Positions 10,940 through 22,119 of a stretch of 64,000 nucleotides of DNA are shown one piece after another. The notes beneath the pieces were generated by a model. It saw only the letters and a program-made list of their open reading frames with translations. It was not told where the DNA came from and searched no databases. Position numbers and translations under genes: made by a program. Source of the DNA: Jaltomata sinuosa (lineage: Eukaryota; Streptophyta; Magnoliopsida; Solanales; Solanaceae); assembly GCA_003996215.1 (NCBI GenBank), contig QJPP01007577.1, positions 186,001 to 250,000 on the forward strand. Direction: 5' to 3'. Position 1 is the first letter of the stretch. The number at the start of each line of letters is the position of its first letter.

Positions 10940-11112
10940 AGTTGATGAGATTCTTATTACTCTGCCCAAGCAGTTATCTTTAGGACTGCAATGGGGCAAG
11001 AAGGATTTTGCCTTTCGAGCCTGCGAAGACAGAACAAATCAGCAGTAAGTTATTAACCAACAAATGAAGGACCTAAATCCAGATAGGAAGGAGGGGAAAG
11101 GAAAGTAACAAA
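10940..11112 (-). pseudogene. KAO: CYP88A (ent-kaurenoic acid oxidase) pseudogene, last exon
   Basis: On the minus strand a splice acceptor (TTCGCAG) precedes 11020, followed by codons for LERQNPSCPIA and, after a frame change, PKDNCLGRVIRIS. This matches the C-terminus of plant CYP88A P450s, where a Leu-Glu-Arg-x-Asn-Pro-x-Cys-Pro stretch is followed by Pro-Lys-Asp-Asn-Cys-Leu. The frame change inside a short exon marks it as dead. The part from 11021 to 11112 is intron or exon remnant up to the viral boundary at 11113. The remaining exons are at 29627-31267 on the same strand, so the gene is split by the EPRV1 insertion. Confidence 0.75.
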
Positions 11113-11525
11113 TCTTTAGCTTGGTCGGAGATTTCAAGGAGGTTAATCTTTTGCTTTTTACCACCTGCCTTGCAATCTCTAGCTAGATGACCTGGCTTAT
11201 TACAGTTGTAACAAACATTGGTCCTGGAGCTCTTATGAGACTTATTCTTCTTGGATCTTTTCCGCGAAGAGTGTTTAGAATCATCGGGAGACTTTCGATG
11301 TTTCTTCCTATGACCTCTATGATCCTTAGTTTTCTTAGAGGAGTGAGAGGGAGGGGTAATTGAGGTAAACCCGAAATCAGTGCAGAAATTTCCTAATTCT
11401 CTAGTAGAAGAGGATTTTTCTTTTTTAAGCTGTTGTTTCAGCTTAATATCCGTACAGAGTTCTAGACCTACGACGTTGATAAGGCTAGTAAGGTCACCAT
11501 AAGTCATTTGATGATAAGGAATTTT
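11113..11525 (-). pseudogene. EPRV1 block A: coat-protein C-terminal fragment with zinc knuckle
   Basis: Minus-strand fragment that starts in the coat region (MTYGDLTSLINVVGLEL), includes the basic Lys/Arg/Ser-rich tract and the CCHC knuckle CYNCNKPGHLARDC, and breaks off after NLLEISDQAK at 11113, where KAO-derived sequence begins. It is fused at 11525 head to head with block B, the switch falling in a shared TTA. There is no start or stop of its own; it is a broken piece of the polyprotein. Confidence 0.85.
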
Positions 11526-12021
11526 TATTAAGGGTATTGTCAAGAACCTCCCTTGTCTAGGTCTCCCTGATCCCGAAGCTTTTATGATTGTTGAAACAGA
11601 TGCTTCGGAGATAGGATATGGTGGCATTCTTAAACAAAGAATTCCCATCGATTCCCCTGAACAACTAGTCAGGTTTACTTCTGGGGTATGGAACCCTGCT
11701 CAAAAGAATTATTCCACTGTTAAAAAGGAGGTCTTATCTATAGTGCTATGTATCACTAAATTTCAGGATGACCTTGTCAACAAGGAATTTTTATTAAGAG
11801 TAGATTGCAAGTCTGCTAAAGAAATTCTTACTAAAGATGTTAAAAATCTTGTCTCAAAACAAATCTTTGCTAGATGGCAAGCTCTACTATCTAGTTTTGA
11901 TTTCAAAATTGATTTTATTAAAGGAGAAGAAAACTCTTTACCAGATTTTCTAACAAGAGAATTTTTGCAGGGTAAAAATGAAACCCCTAAAACCACCCCA
12001 TACTCCAAAGAAGGAAAATGA
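11525..12021 (+). pseudogene. EPRV1 block B: RT C-terminus / RNase H fragment
   Basis: Colinear with 20296-20792 of block E. It carries the RNase H region beginning VETDASEIGYGG (first catalytic Asp) and TVKKEVLSIVLCITKFQDDL, and ends at the natural polyprotein stop (TGA, 12019-12021). The upstream RT is missing because the block begins at a rearrangement junction. The internal ATG at 11584 is not a real start. Confidence 0.85.
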
Positions 12022-13330
12022 ATCAAGAATGGTTAAACCATTCCAGATACAACCACAGAATGCTCCAGCATCCATTTCCACTTTAAGGCCCCAGATGCCT
12101 TTTCAGAACAGGTACACAGCCTTGGCTGATTACCCTAGGTTACCGGCGCCACAACCGCCTAGGTTGCCACAACCGCCACCCCAACAGCCATTTTCAAACA
12201 AAATGGTAAGGCCTTTTTCAGCAGGTCAATCCTCAGCCTCCTCCTTGGTCCGAACCAGGGAAAGTTATGCTATGAAGGCCCCTGAGTCCTTTATACAAGC
12301 AGTAAACCCTGCAGCGGGTAAGACTGTAAATCCTGCAGCTAGCAAAGCTGTACAAGAAGAACCAAGACCCCCCAAAGAAGAGGTCTTTGAGTTCGTTACA
12401 TCTACTGTACTGCCATTAATGGCAATCGACAAAGAATATGAAGGATATAGGATTGATGATCTTATTGAACCCCGTTATCACAACAGGAACTATGTTGATA
12501 CGGGAAATGCACTCAAGACTCAGTCTTATTATGAGGCCATCCTCACAGATACAGGCTCTATTGAAATAGAGCACACTATGTCGAAAAAGAATCCAAATGA
12601 GGTGAGCTATTCTAGGTTCACGATCAAAAAGGTTCTTTCGCCATTTAATTGGTTCACAGGTCATTTATTGACACCATTCAACCTATCCATGGAACATAGG
12701 CCTCAGACCTATAATTGGATTGACTACCAGTTTGCATGGACAAACTTCTTGTATTTAAGGCCAGGGCATACTTGGTTTGTTAAGTATAGCCAAGAGTTTG
12801 CAAAATCTATCATTCCTAGATGGTTCTATGAATGGTGGAATATTTTTGGAGGAAGCAGACAGATCCTCTCCCCACATTTTCTCAGCAGGTTCTATCAGTT
12901 CGAACGGGTTGAAGAAATATCCACCCTCCCAGAGCATATCAAAATATGCAAGTATTTTGTTAAGAAAAGAATTTCTTATATTATCAGCTGGAACTTTGCC
13001 AAGACTGATATATCAAGAATCAAATACTTGACTAAAGAAGTCAAGATCAAAGGATGGGCTCCTAAGCCTCAACCCTCAATGCCTAAAAAGGGAAATACTC
13101 CGTCTACATCTGCGCAAGATGAAAATACTGGTCCATCTAAGGAAGAGCTAAAAGCAAGATTAAATTTTGTACTTAGCCACATGGAACAGTTCGACCAGAA
13201 ATATATTCTGGAACTCCTCAACGACGCAACCTCATCAAACTCCAGTATCAATGGAGATATGTGCAGTCCTGAAGGAATTGCGCAGGCATACATGGAGCAG
13301 AAAGATGAGGATGACCCCACCTATGAATAG
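11978..13330 (+). CDS. EPRV1 ORF2, block B copy (450 aa, unknown function)
   Basis: Open throughout and overlapping the end of the polyprotein frame by 44 nt, as expected for the downstream ORF of florendovirus-type genomes. Residues about 35-70 are a Pro/Gln-rich linker. Residues about 135-370 form a conserved globular region with PFNLSMEHRPQTYNWIDYQF and WFYEWWNIFGG. The tail is Ser/Glu-rich and acidic. Compared with the two 456-codon copies it lacks 18 nt (one proline-rich repeat step, RAPQPP). The protein resembles no enzyme I can name. Its role is unknown; attachment, movement or RNA-binding would be guesses. Confidence 0.7.
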   Translation: MKPLKPPHTPKKENESRMVKPFQIQPQNAPASISTLRPQMPFQNRYTALADYPRLPAPQPPRLPQPPPQQPFSNKMVRPFSAGQSSASSLVRTRESYAMKAPESFIQAVNPAAGKTVNPAASKAVQEEPRPPKEEVFEFVTSTVLPLMAIDKEYEGYRIDDLIEPRYHNRNYVDTGNALKTQSYYEAILTDTGSIEIEHTMSKKNPNEVSYSRFTIKKVLSPFNWFTGHLLTPFNLSMEHRPQTYNWIDYQFAWTNFLYLRPGHTWFVKYSQEFAKSIIPRWFYEWWNIFGGSRQILSPHFLSRFYQFERVEEISTLPEHIKICKYFVKKRISYIISWNFAKTDISRIKYLTKEVKIKGWAPKPQPSMPKKGNTPSTSAQDENTGPSKEELKARLNFVLSHMEQFDQKYILELLNDATSSNSSINGDMCSPEGIAQAYMEQKDEDDPTYE

Positions 13331-14203
13331 GGAAATGACCCTTGGGAAAAAGTAGAGGCCAAAGGCCGGAATTACTTCTCCCAAAGGGCATCCCACTATT
13401 CACAAGTGGGATCCACCAAAGTCTCATCAGAAGACTTTTCTTTATATTATTTGAAGCACTCAAACTGTCGGCAATATCAGAGCCGTCCACTTGTAACCAT
13501 CCAAGAGATGGCATCTACTTTTCGAGTCTATAAAAGGCTCTCTCCTCTCCTAAGAGAAGGCATCCGAAAATTTCCAAAAGAAATTCTCATCCTTCATCTT
13601 CCCCCTTTGTAACAATGTTCTCTTTCTGGCTTTATAAATAAACTTTCTAGTTTGTAAGTATTTTCCGCTCTTATTTTTTTATACTTATCTTTCATTTTGC
13701 GATCCTATTTTGGTATCAGAGCCATGACGACAGTATATGCTCTTAGCATGAGCGGCTAAGTTCATATGCTGCCTAGGGGCATGGCTAACTTATTTTCAAA
13801 ACCTTAAGCTCTTGAAAATTATTTTATGCTTTTATCTTATCATATTGTGTTAAGCATCAGGGTTTTTCATGTTGGTCTTAACTGTATGAGGTAGTCGTCC
13901 CTCTCTCTTTAGTTTGAAGCTTTCGATTAATATCCGGTTAAGGTGTTGGTCAGCCGTAGAGATAGGTGGTCGCTGTAGCCGACGGACAGGCGTTTAGACC
14001 AGACCTATAGGTGGTCCCTCCGCTAAGATAGCTTTGAGAGAATAGACTTGATATAAACCCAAAAGTTACTAATGAGACTTATTTGCTAATTCTTGATGCT
14101 TGGTAACAATCTGCTTAGATTCTTGCATATCTTTATTTTCATTTGTTTTATGCTTTGATTATATGTTTAGTATGAGACCCCTAGGTAAGCATATTTTTCG
14201 AAA
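13331..14203 (+). promoter_or_regulatory. EPRV1 intergenic region, block B: promoter, poly(A) signal, leader
   Basis: The only large non-coding part of the viral genome. A TATA box (TATAAAA, 13529-13535) is followed about 100 bp later by AATAAA (13637-13642). That arrangement lets a circular pararetroviral template make a terminally redundant RNA. The primer-binding site lies at 13711-13722. A long leader with several short AUG frames precedes the polyprotein start at 14204. Differences from the block E copy are few, about five in 870 bp. Confidence 0.75.
13711..13722 (+). other. tRNA-Met primer-binding site
   Basis: TGGTATCAGAGC is the exact complement of the 3' end of plant initiator tRNA-Met, the minus-strand DNA primer of Caulimoviridae. 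It continues as CATGACGA and lies downstream of TATA and poly(A) signals in the right order. Confidence 0.9.
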
Positions 14204-17094
14204 ATGAATAGTCACCAGAACATTCTTAATGTTAGTCTTTCTTCTCGGGCAACTAAGATTGCCACCGTTGAAAATGATTTACAAAACTGGAGTATTCCAG
14301 AAGAACCTTTTAAAAAGATTTACCAACTAGGTAATTTTAGTTTTGCTAGAAAGCATAACATCAAAACCTGTGAATCCACCCTTGCTATCAATAATTCTTT
14401 AGAAATTATTAAGATTCTCAATGAACCTGATCTGAACAGGTACAAGAGGAACTTTAACTATCTCCATATAGGGCTAGTTCAAGTTGCTGTTAAACCCCTC
14501 TTTAGAAAAGGGTTAGATATCCCTGTTTGTGTCCTTCTTTAGGGATGATCGTTTGTTAGAATTCAATGATTCTTTGTTAGGGGTCCTCCAGAGTAACCTG
14601 GCTGATGGGCATGTTTACTTTAATTGCTACCCAAACTTCTCGGTAGACATTAATGACCCCAATATCATGGATAGTTTGACTCTCAATGTCAAAACTAAGA
14701 ACATGAATAGTAAAGCCAACACTCGAGAAATTGCAGTTATCTATCGGGTGTATTATAGGCTTATGTCCACTACCCTTGCCCCTAAAGCTAGGATAGAAAG
14801 TACTAAAGGAGCTACTATGTTAATGGAAGCAAACCATGAACACAGTAGTATCTTTGTACCCCGTCTGCTGAACTGGGATGAAATTGCCCTCACAGATGAG
14901 TGGCATTTTGATAATATTGCCCAGCCTACTCGCTCACATTCTGAAAGGACTCAGATTGATAGAGTAATCCAATTCCCTGATGGATCTATAGACCTTAAAT
15001 TCCTTAGTAATCCCAGGTCTTCATCCATTAGAAGAATAACTTCTGCCAGGCCTTCGTCTGCCAGTTGTTCTTCCTCTTCCAAACCCCTGGAGGATATAGA
15101 GGAAGGGACACCCATAGTCAACAACGACAAAGGAAAAGTCGTGGGAGTTGATTATTCGGGCAATGTTCCCAAAGTCTTCTACCAAGAAGATCTTTATACC
15201 CCCAACAGCCCCACTCATAGTGAGATGGCACCTCCTCCTATGTTCACTAAGGGTAAAGAAGATTCTCTAACCATGCTTAGGTCTGGTGAAAAGTTTACTC
15301 CTGACCCAATAGAGTTAGACAGACTTTGGAACCTTCCCCTCCACCAAGATAAGAGAAAGTGGTACGTAGCCAACTATTCTCTACAATAAAGGCAAAGCTT
15401 TAGAGACCTTTGGAAATCAGACATGAAGAGACTTCGGTGTATTATCGAATTCTTCAGTTGGTTTGAAATGACCGGTAAATTAGGGAGCCGTAAGCAGTCC
15501 CTACAGGTCATTGTCAGCAAGTGGTACACTGCCACCAATAAAGTGGTAGAAGCTGTCATTCCTCCTCTTGAAGGAATTAAGATCCCTTATGGCACTAAGG
15601 TTATCTCTGCTGCTCCTTTTAAAACTAAGAGTATCAAGGCTGAAGCCTATACTACTTGCTCTGACCTAGATAGGCTCATAGAGCAAAGCAATTATACCAA
15701 TCAGGTCCTTCATATTGTTTCCAAACAATTAGAGGATTCTAGTGAGAGGGCTTTGTACAGTGCTAAGCCCACTCCTTCCAAAGCCAGTGCTAGCAAAACA
15801 CTAGAAACTAACCCTATCTTTAAGATACCTGAGTTTAACAGGGATAAGTTCCCTAAGCTTAAAGAGACCTTTGAAATCTCTGTTAATGTTCTTGACAAAA
15901 TCAACGAACAGCTTGCAGCCTTCAGTATCTCTGATAAGGATACTCAGAAGCCCAAAAGCACTAGTACCAATAAAGATACTCAGAAGGCTAGAAACACTAG
16001 TACTGAAAGTATAGGTACCATCAAGGATACCCTAATCCAAAGGATCTCCAATGATAGATACCACAATAAGAAGAACTACCATACGCGTCCTTCTTTCCCC
16101 GACATTCAGTATGAAGAAAATGCTTTTCTTTCCACCTCTTCTCATGAGGGTAGAAGCATAACTGAATGGAATATTGATGGTCTAGCTGAACATCAGATTT
16201 ATAACAAACTCCATGAAATGGGAGTTGCTATCACCGCTTACAAAATTAGGCAGTCGTCCGATAAGGAAGCAGCCTTTATGATCATAGCAGGCTTCACTGG
16301 TATGCTTAGACATTGGTGGGATAATTACCTAACTGATGATCTCAGAAAAGCTATTCAAGATGCAGTTGCCATTGAAACTGTTGTGAAAATAGAAGGTACT
16401 TCTGAAACCGCTTCTCAGGTCCCTAGAGAAGATGCTTGTGCTGTACTCCTATACCATATAGCAAAGCATTTTGTAGGAGAACCTAAGCTTTTCCAAGATA
16501 GGAGTTTACAAATCCTTAACAATCTCACCTGTCCTAGGTTAAATGATTTTATCTGGTATAAACACCAATTTATCAGTAAGGTAATGATTAGACCTGACTG
16601 TAACCATGATTTCTGGAAAGAAAGATTTATTAGCGGTCTTCCTCCTCTCTTTGCAGAAAAGGTCAGAACCAAAATCCAAGATCGTTGTGATGGTAAAATT
16701 CCTTATCATCAAATGACTTATGGTGACCTTACTGGCCTTATCAACGTCGTAGGTCTAGAACTCTGTACGGATATTAAGCTGAAACAACAGCTTAAAAAAG
16801 AAAAATCCTCTTCTACTAGAGAATTAGGAAATTTCTGCACTGATTTCGGGTTTACCTCAATTACCCCTGCCTCTCATTCCTCTAAGAAAACTAAGGATCA
16901 TAGAGGTCATAGGAAGAAACATCGAAAGTCTCCCGATGATTCTAAACACTCTTCGCGGAAAAGATCCAAGAAGAATAAGTCTCATAAGAGCTCCAGGACC
17001 AATGTTTGTTACAACTGTAATAAGCCAGGTCATCTAGCTAGAGATTGCAAGGCAGGTGGTAAAAAGCAAAAGATTAACCTCCTTGAAATAAGTT
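14204..17094 (+). pseudogene. EPRV1 block B: movement/coat protein part of the polyprotein, disrupted
   Basis: Colinear with the open frame at 22993-25677. It starts MNSHQNILNV at 14204 and contains the movement-protein core LHIGLVQVAVKPL (residues 87-99). An extra T near 14539 shifts the frame. A C-to-T change makes TAA at 15387-15389 where the E copy has CAA. After that the coat region is open, with MLRHWWDNYL and the CCHC knuckle CYNCNKPGHLARDC, until block C begins just after NLLEI at about 17090. Frameshift, nonsense mutation and a rearranged 3' end make this copy non-functional. Confidence 0.9.
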
Positions 17095-17760
17095 AGTCAT
17101 TTCCCTATTCATAGGTGGGGTCATCCTCATCTTTCTGCTCCATGTATGCCTGCGCAATTCCTTCCGGACTGCACATATCTCCATTGATACTGGAAATGCA
17201 CTCAAGACTCAGTCTTATTATGAGGCCATCCTCACAGATACAAGCTCTATTGAAATAGAGCACACTATGTCGAAAAAGAATCCAAATGAGGTGAGCTATT
17301 CTAGGTTCACGATCAAAAAGGTTCTTTCGCCATTTAATTGGTGACAGGTCATTTATTGACACCATTCAACCTATCCATGGAACATAGGCCTCAGACCTAT
17401 AATTGGATTGACTACCAGTTTGCATGGACAAGCTTCTTGTATTTAAGGCCAGGGCATACTTGGTTTGTTAAGTATAGCCAAGAGTTTGCAAAATCTATCA
17501 TTCCTAGATGGTTCTATGAATGGTGGAATATTTTTGGAGGAAGCAGACAGATCCTCTCCCCACATTTTCTCAGCAGGTTCTATCAGTTCGAACAGGTTGA
17601 AGAAATATCCACCCTCCCAGAGCATATCAAAATATGCAAGTATTTTGTTAAGAAAAGAATTTCTTATATTATCAGCTGGAACTTTGCCAAGACTGATATA
17701 TCAAGAATCAAATACTTGACTAAAGAAGTCAAGATCAAAGGATGGGCTCCTAAGCCTCAA
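17095..17760. pseudogene. EPRV1 blocks C and D: two ORF2 fragments in opposite orientation
   Basis: About 17097-17190 is the 3' end of ORF2 on the minus strand. At about 17190 the sequence flips to the plus strand and continues as ORF2 codons from NALKTQSYY through GWAPKPQ (to 17760). The flip occurs at GATACTGGAAATGC, which resembles both parents (GATACTGGA in one, GATACGGGAAATGC in the other), so micro-homology is likely. Block D also has a small deletion near 17343 that breaks its frame. At 17760 it is fused to the coat region of block E. Confidence 0.8.
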
Positions 17761-20700
17761 CAGATCGTTGTGATGGTAAAATTCCTTATCATCAAATGAC
17801 TTATGGTGACCTTACTAGCCTTATCAACGTCGTAGGTCTAGAACTCTGTACGGATATTAAGCTGCAACAACAGCTTAAAAAAGAAAAATCCTCTTCTACT
17901 AGAGAATTAGGAAATTTCTGCACTGATTTCGGGTTTACCTCAATTACCCCTCCCTCTCACTCCTCTAAGAAAACTAAGGATCATAGAGGTCATAGGAAGA
18001 AACATCGAAAGTCTCCCGATGATTCTAAACACTCTTCGCGGAAAAGATCCAAGAAGAATAAGTCTCATAAGAGCTCCAGGACCAATGTTTGTTACAACTG
18101 TAATAAGCCAGGTCATCTAGCTAGAGATTGCAAGGCAGGTGGTAAAAAGCAAAAGATTAACCTCCTTGAAATCTCCGACCAAGCTAAAGAGCAACTCTTT
18201 TCTATCCTTGAGGACGACAATGGTTATTCGTCTGCACATACTCCTTCAGATAGTGATATTGACCTATCTTATGATTCAGACTCCAGTCAGTCAGGAGAAG
18301 ACTGTTCAAATTGCCATGGCTCTTTCTGCCATTGTGATAAGTCCCCTGCTATCCAAGTCCTATCCGGTGATCCCAATGAGGCGCTCTTTGATGTTATCCA
18401 ACATATTGATAACCAAGATGCCAAGAAAAGCTATCTCATAGAACTTAAGAAGCTTATCCAAGAGCAGTCTAGACAGACTTCTAGAGAACCTAGAGTTCCC
18501 ATAGAACCATTCAGCATGAAGAAAATCATGGATAAATTTGAGAAAGTCCTTGAACCTACTATCTCAGAACTTAAAGGAGAAATCCTTGGTCTTAAAAGAG
18601 AAGTCCAAGACATTAAAGCCAGGCTCAATAAGGTTGAGATTGATTCTCTCACAAACCAAGTCCTTAATGACGCCAAAGCTTATGTCTATAAGTCTGAGAA
18701 TGAGGATAACTCTGACAAAGAGGAAGAAGAGGCTCATCTGGCAGCTCACCCTGTTGGAGATGAAGCCCCAAGTACTTCCGATCCCGGTTGTGCTGTTATA
18801 TCTGCCATCAGACCTCAGAGTCATCACATTCCGGTTAAGATTGTTATAAACAAAAATTTTGTTATTAACAAGATCGCCTTACTTGACAGCGGCGCTGACC
18901 GTAACTGCATCATGAAAGGTATTGTACCCACTAAGTATCTCATCAAGAGTACCTCCAGGTTATTCTCTGCCACAGGAGAAAGACTTCGGATCAATTATAA
19001 GCTTTTCAAGGCCCATATCTGTAATAATGGTATTTGTCTTACTAATGATTTTATTATTACAGAAGATATCCATGAAGAAGTCATTCTTGGCATACCTTTC
19101 ATTACTCAAATGAAACCTTTTGTTACCAGTCTAGATGGCATAGAAACTAATATTTTTGGAAAAACTTTGTATTTTCCTTTTGTTAAAAATCTTTCAGTTG
19201 AAGAAAGTGAGTTTATCAGACAAAAAACTGTTTTTAAGATAAACCAGCTTTCTAATCATATCACCTATTTAAAAGATGATATAAAGGTTAAGAAAATCGA
19301 GCAGATTTTAAAAACCCCGGAGATAGTTACTAAAATAGCTAATCTTCAAACTCTTTTTGAAAATGAAATATGCTCTGATTTTCCCACTGCTTTTTGGGAA
19401 AGAAAAAGACATGTCGTCAGTCTTCCTTATATAGAGGGATTCAATGAAAGGGATATTTCTACCAAGGCGAGACCTATCCAAATGAATCAAGAGATGATGG
19501 AAGTTTGTAAGGGAGAAATCTCTAAACTTTTAGAACAAGGAATCATCTCCCCCTCTAAGTCTCCCTGGAGCTGTTCGGCATTTTATGTCAACAAAGCTGC
19601 CGAAAGGGAAAGAGGAGCTCCTAGGCTTGTGATTAATTATAAGCCTCTGAACGCGGCCCTTAAATGGATTAGGTATCCCATACCTAATAAAAGAGATCTT
19701 TTGAAAAGAACTGTTAAGGCTAATATCTATAGCAAGTTTGATATGAAATTCGGATTCTGGCAAGTCCAAATTGCTGAAGAAGACCGGTATAAAACTGCCT
19801 TCAACGTACCCTTCGGGCAGTATGAATGGAAGGTAATGCCATTTGGGCTCAAGAATGCCCCTTCAGAGTTTCAAAATATTATGAACTCTATTTTTAATGA
19901 TTATAGTCATATGTCGATAGTCTATATTGATGATGTCTTAATCTTCTCAGATAATATTGATGCTCATTTCAAGCATCTTAATACCTTCTTTAAAATCGTC
20001 AAGGTAAACGGTTTAGTTGTCAGTGCTAGGAAAATTAAGCTTTTTCAAACTGCTATTCGATTCCTAGGGCATGATCTCTTTCAAGGTAGTTATAAACCTA
20101 TTTGCAGGGCCATAGAGTTCTCTTCTAAATTTCCTGATGAAATTACTGATAAAACTCAGTTACAGAGATTCCTGGGAAGTCTCAATTATGTAGCAGATTT
20201 TATCCCCAAAGTTAGGCAAATCTGCGAGCCTTTATATAAAAGGCTTAGGAAGAATCCCATTCCCTTGGGAGTTGCCCAAACCCAAGCTGTAGTGCTTATT
20301 AAGGGTATTGTCAAGAACCTCCTTTGTCTAGGTCTCCCTGATCCCGAAGCTTTTATGATTGTTGAAACAGATGCTTCGGAGATAGGATATGGTGGCATTC
20401 TTAAACAAAGAATTCCCATCGATTCCCCTGAACAACTAGTCAGGTTTACTTCTGGGGTATGGAACCCTGCTCAAAAGAATTATTCCACTGTTAAAAAGGA
20501 GGTCTTATCTATAGTGCTATGTATCACTAAATTTCAGGATGACCTTGTCAACAAGGAATTTTTATTAAGAGTAGATTGCAAGTCTGCTAAAGAAATTCTT
20601 ACTAAAGATGTTAAAAATCTTGTCTCAAAACAAATCTTTGCTAGATGGCAAGCTCTACTATCTAGTTTTGATTTCAAAATTGATTTTATTAAAGGAGAAG

Positions 20701-20792
20701 AAAACTCTTTACCAGATTTTCTAACAAGAGAATTTTTGCAGGGTAAAAATGAAACCCCTAAAACCACCCCATACTCCAAAGAAGGAAAATGA
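17761..20792 (+). CDS. EPRV1 block E: coat C-terminus, protease, reverse transcriptase, RNase H
   Basis: A 998-codon open frame from the ATG at 17796 (the frame is open back to the junction at 17761), truncated at its N-terminus by the block D/E fusion. Numbering from that ATG, it carries the CCHC zinc knuckle at 99-112 and a second short Cys cluster (CSNCHGSFCHC) at about 162. A heptad-like region lies at about 255-300 (FEKVLEP...LKGEILGLKREVQDIKARL), the aspartic protease motif LLDSGAD near 364, the RT catalytic YIDD at 710-713 and the RNase H Asp (ETDAS) at 859. It ends 44 nt inside ORF2. One notable substitution is MKFGFWQV where block F has MKSGFWQV. The frame is otherwise undamaged. These enzymes would process the polyprotein and copy pregenomic RNA to DNA; here the copy is an integrated fossil. 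Confidence 0.9.
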
Positions 20793-22119
20793 ATCAAGAA
20801 TGGTTAAACCATTCCAGATACAACCACAGAATGCTCCAGCATCCATTTCCACTTTAAGGCCCCAGATGCCTTTTCAGAACAGGTACACAGCCTTGGCTGA
20901 TTACCCTAGGTTACCGGCGCCACAACCGCCTAGGTTGCCACAACCACCAAGGGCGCCACAACCGCCACCCCAACAGCCATTTTCAAACAAAATGGTAAGG
21001 CCTTTTTCAGCAGGTCAATCCTCAGCCTCCTCCTTGGTCCGAACCAGGGAAAGTTATGCTATGAAGGCCCCTGAGTCCTTTATACAAGCAGTAAACCCTG
21101 CAGCGGGTAAGACTGTAAATCCTGCAGCTAGCAAAGCTGTACAAGAAGAACCAAGACCCCCCAAAGAAGAGGTCTTTGAGTTCGTTACATCTACTGTACT
21201 GCCATTAATGGCAATCGACAAAGAATATGAAGGATATAGGATTGATGATCTTATTGAACCCCGTTATCACAACAGGAACTATGTTGATACGGGAAATGCA
21301 CTCAAGACTCAGTCTTATTATGAGGCCATCCTCACAGATACAGGCTCTATTGAAATAGAGCACACTATGTCGAAAAAGAATCCAAATGAGGTGAGCTATT
21401 CTAGGTTCACGATCAAAAAGGTTCTTTCGCCATTTAATTGGTTCACAGGTCATTTATTGACACCATTCAACCTATCCATGGAACATAGGCCTCAGACCTA
21501 TAATTGGATTGACTACCAGTTTGCATGGACAAACTTCTTGTATTTAAGGCCAGGGCATACTTGGTTTGTTAAGTATAGCCAAGAGTTTGCAAAATCTATC
21601 ATTCCTAGATGGTTCTATGAATGGTGGAATATTTTTGGAGGAAGCAGACAGATCCTCTCCCCACATTTTCTCAGCAGGTTCTATCAGTTCGAACAGGTTG
21701 AAGAAATATCCACCCTCCCAGAGCATATCAAAATATGCAAGTATTTTGTTAAGAAAAGAATTTCTTATATTATCAGCTGGAACTTTGCCAAGACTGATAT
21801 ATCAAGAATCAAATACTTGACTAAAGAAGTCAAGATCAAAGGATGGGCTCCTAAGCCTCAACCCTCAATGCCTAAAAAGGGAAATACTCCGTCTACATCT
21901 GCGCAAGATGAAAATACTGGTCCATCTAAGGAAGAGCTAAAAGCAAGATTAAATTTTGTACTTAGCCACATGGAACAGTTCGACCAGAAATATATTCTGG
22001 AACTCCTCAACGACGCAACCTCATCAAACTCCAGTATCAATGGAGATATGTGCAGTCCTGAAGGAATTGCGCAGGCATACATGGAGCAGAAAGATGAGGA
22101 TGACCCCACCTATGAATAG
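20749..22119 (+). CDS. EPRV1 ORF2, block E copy (456 aa, unknown function)
   Basis: Intact ORF overlapping the end of the RT frame by 44 nt. Same layout as the block B copy: basic N-terminus, Pro-rich linker (four PQPP-type steps, one more than block B), conserved Trp/Tyr-rich middle (for example RPQTYNWIDYQF, RWFYEWWNIFGG), and an acidic C-terminal tail ending MEQKDEDDPTYE. Near-identical ORFs are preserved in blocks B, E and F, so the reading frame was under constraint in the virus until shortly before integration. I do not recognise a functional domain. Confidence 0.75.
   Translation: MKPLKPPHTPKKENESRMVKPFQIQPQNAPASISTLRPQMPFQNRYTALADYPRLPAPQPPRLPQPPRAPQPPPQQPFSNKMVRPFSAGQSSASSLVRTRESYAMKAPESFIQAVNPAAGKTVNPAASKAVQEEPRPPKEEVFEFVTSTVLPLMAIDKEYEGYRIDDLIEPRYHNRNYVDTGNALKTQSYYEAILTDTGSIEIEHTMSKKNPNEVSYSRFTIKKVLSPFNWFTGHLLTPFNLSMEHRPQTYNWIDYQFAWTNFLYLRPGHTWFVKYSQEFAKSIIPRWFYEWWNIFGGSRQILSPHFLSRFYQFEQVEEISTLPEHIKICKYFVKKRISYIISWNFAKTDISRIKYLTKEVKIKGWAPKPQPSMPKKGNTPSTSAQDENTGPSKEELKARLNFVLSHMEQFDQKYILELLNDATSSNSSINGDMCSPEGIAQAYMEQKDEDDPTYE

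Noticed and set aside
12416..13612. Many 60-90-codon ORFs on both strands of the EPRV1 ORF2 and intergenic region
   Set aside because: The same shadows recur at each ORF2 copy and lack domains; they follow from near-identical copies of one gene.
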